Assembly (NCBI GenBank): GCA_937958345.1
Contig: CALGNW010000205.1
Coordinates: 1 to 6,973 of the forward strand
Direction of reading: 5' to 3'
Length of the DNA: 6,973 nucleotides
Source: an uncultured Neomegalonema sp.
GTDB lineage: Bacteria > Pseudomonadota > Alphaproteobacteria > Rhodobacterales > Rhodobacteraceae
Positions 6,626-6,973 of the stretch are shown here, piece by piece (position 1 is the first letter of the stretch; every line of letters starts with the position of its first letter). Made by a program: the position numbers and the translations under genes. Below the pieces are notes generated by a model. That model saw only the letters and a program-made list of their open reading frames with translations, was not told the DNA's origin and ran no database searches.

Positions 6626-6973
6626 TCAGGCGCGCTCGACACACATTGCGACACCCATGCCGCCGCCGATGCAGAGAGTCGCGAGGCCTTTTTTGGCGTC
6701 ACGGCGCTGCATTTCAAAAAGCAGCGTATTGAGAATACGCGCGCCCGATGCACCGATAGGGTGACCAATGGCAATCGCGCCGCCATTGACGTTGACCTTA
6801 TCGGTATCCCAGCCAAGCTCTTTATTCACCGCACAAGCCTGTGCCGCGAAGGCTTCATTGGCCTCGACAAGATCAAGCTCGTCTTTGGTCCAGCCTGCTT
6901 TTTCCAGCGCTTTTTGCGAAGCACTGATTGGACCCGCGCCCATGATGGCCGGGTCAAGTCCTGTGCTGGCCCA
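6626..6973 (-). CDS. Acetyl-CoA C-acetyltransferase (thiolase), C-terminal 115 residues; 5' end outside window
   Basis: Biosynthetic-type thiolase of the PhaA/AtoB kind, which condenses two acetyl-CoA to acetoacetyl-CoA and works reversibly. It feeds polyhydroxybutyrate synthesis, ketone-body or ethylmalonyl-CoA type pathways. The visible part, numbered from the window edge, starts WASTGLDP and includes NEAFA (39-43), GGAIAIGHPIGASG with the catalytic H71, and the CIGGGMG loop with the catalytic C101. The spacing of N39, H71 and C101 is the same as N316, H348 and C378 of Zoogloea PhaA. This implies about 277 missing N-terminal residues and a full length near 392. The nucleophilic cysteine near residue 89 of the full protein cannot be checked. 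The reading frame ends in TGA and is followed by an intrinsic terminator, so this is the end of its transcription unit. PhaA and AtoB cannot be told apart from this fragment, so I give no symbol. Confidence 0.95.
   Translation of the reverse strand, partial: WASTGLDPAIMGAGPISASQKALEKAGWTKDELDLVEANEAFAAQACAVNKELGWDTDKVNVNGGAIAIGHPIGASGARILNTLLFEMQRRDAKKGLATLCIGGGMGVAMCVERA

Noticed and set aside
6304..6816. Minus-strand open frame of 170 codons covering the end of the thiolase and the DUF1203 gene
   Set aside because: It is out of frame with the thiolase, crosses the strong terminator at 6591-6564 and runs antisense to a recognisable protein. It is a chance frame.

Overview
The window is a 7-kb piece of a bacterial chromosome with moderate to high GC by eye. 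It carries a pyruvate dehydrogenase complex operon on the minus strand, a small gene of unknown function on the plus strand, and the 3' end of a thiolase gene on the minus strand. The pyruvate dehydrogenase is the homodimeric-E1 type (AceE family) with an E2 and a lipoyl-bearing E3, an arrangement known from proteobacteria. The DUF1203-type protein and the style of the thiolase suggest an alphaproteobacterium. I hold that assignment only moderately, because most alphaproteobacteria use the two-subunit E1 alpha/beta instead.

Layout, read in the direction of minus-strand transcription. Positions 6973-6626 hold the last 115 residues of an acetyl-CoA acetyltransferase, followed by a good intrinsic terminator at 6591-6564. 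Positions 6049-6531 (plus strand) encode a 160-residue DUF1203-like protein that converges on the thiolase and diverges from the operon. The 268-bp divergent region (5781-6048) contains a plausible promoter for each side, and an inverted repeat fills the core of the operon-side promoter. The operon is then aceE (5780-3117), a 105-bp gap with a terminator-like hairpin, aceF (3011-1674), an 11-bp gap, and lpdA (1662 to beyond position 1; the last few dozen residues are outside the window).

How the genes work together: E1 decarboxylates pyruvate on thiamine diphosphate, E2 carries the acetyl group on a lipoyl arm and passes it to CoA, and E3 reoxidises the lipoyl arm with FAD and NAD+. E2 has one lipoyl domain and E3 has a second, nearly identical one at its N terminus. 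The thiolase could use the acetyl-CoA product, but it is a separate transcription unit and the functional link is only inferred.

I read both strands and found no tRNA, rRNA, CRISPR array, insertion sequence or prophage gene. The region is essentially a housekeeping locus, and I do not see a previously undescribed system in it. The points worth a second look are regulatory (the hairpin between aceE and aceF, the inverted repeat in the aceE promoter, a PdhR-like half-site), the paired lipoyl domains, and the cysteine pattern of the DUF1203 protein.
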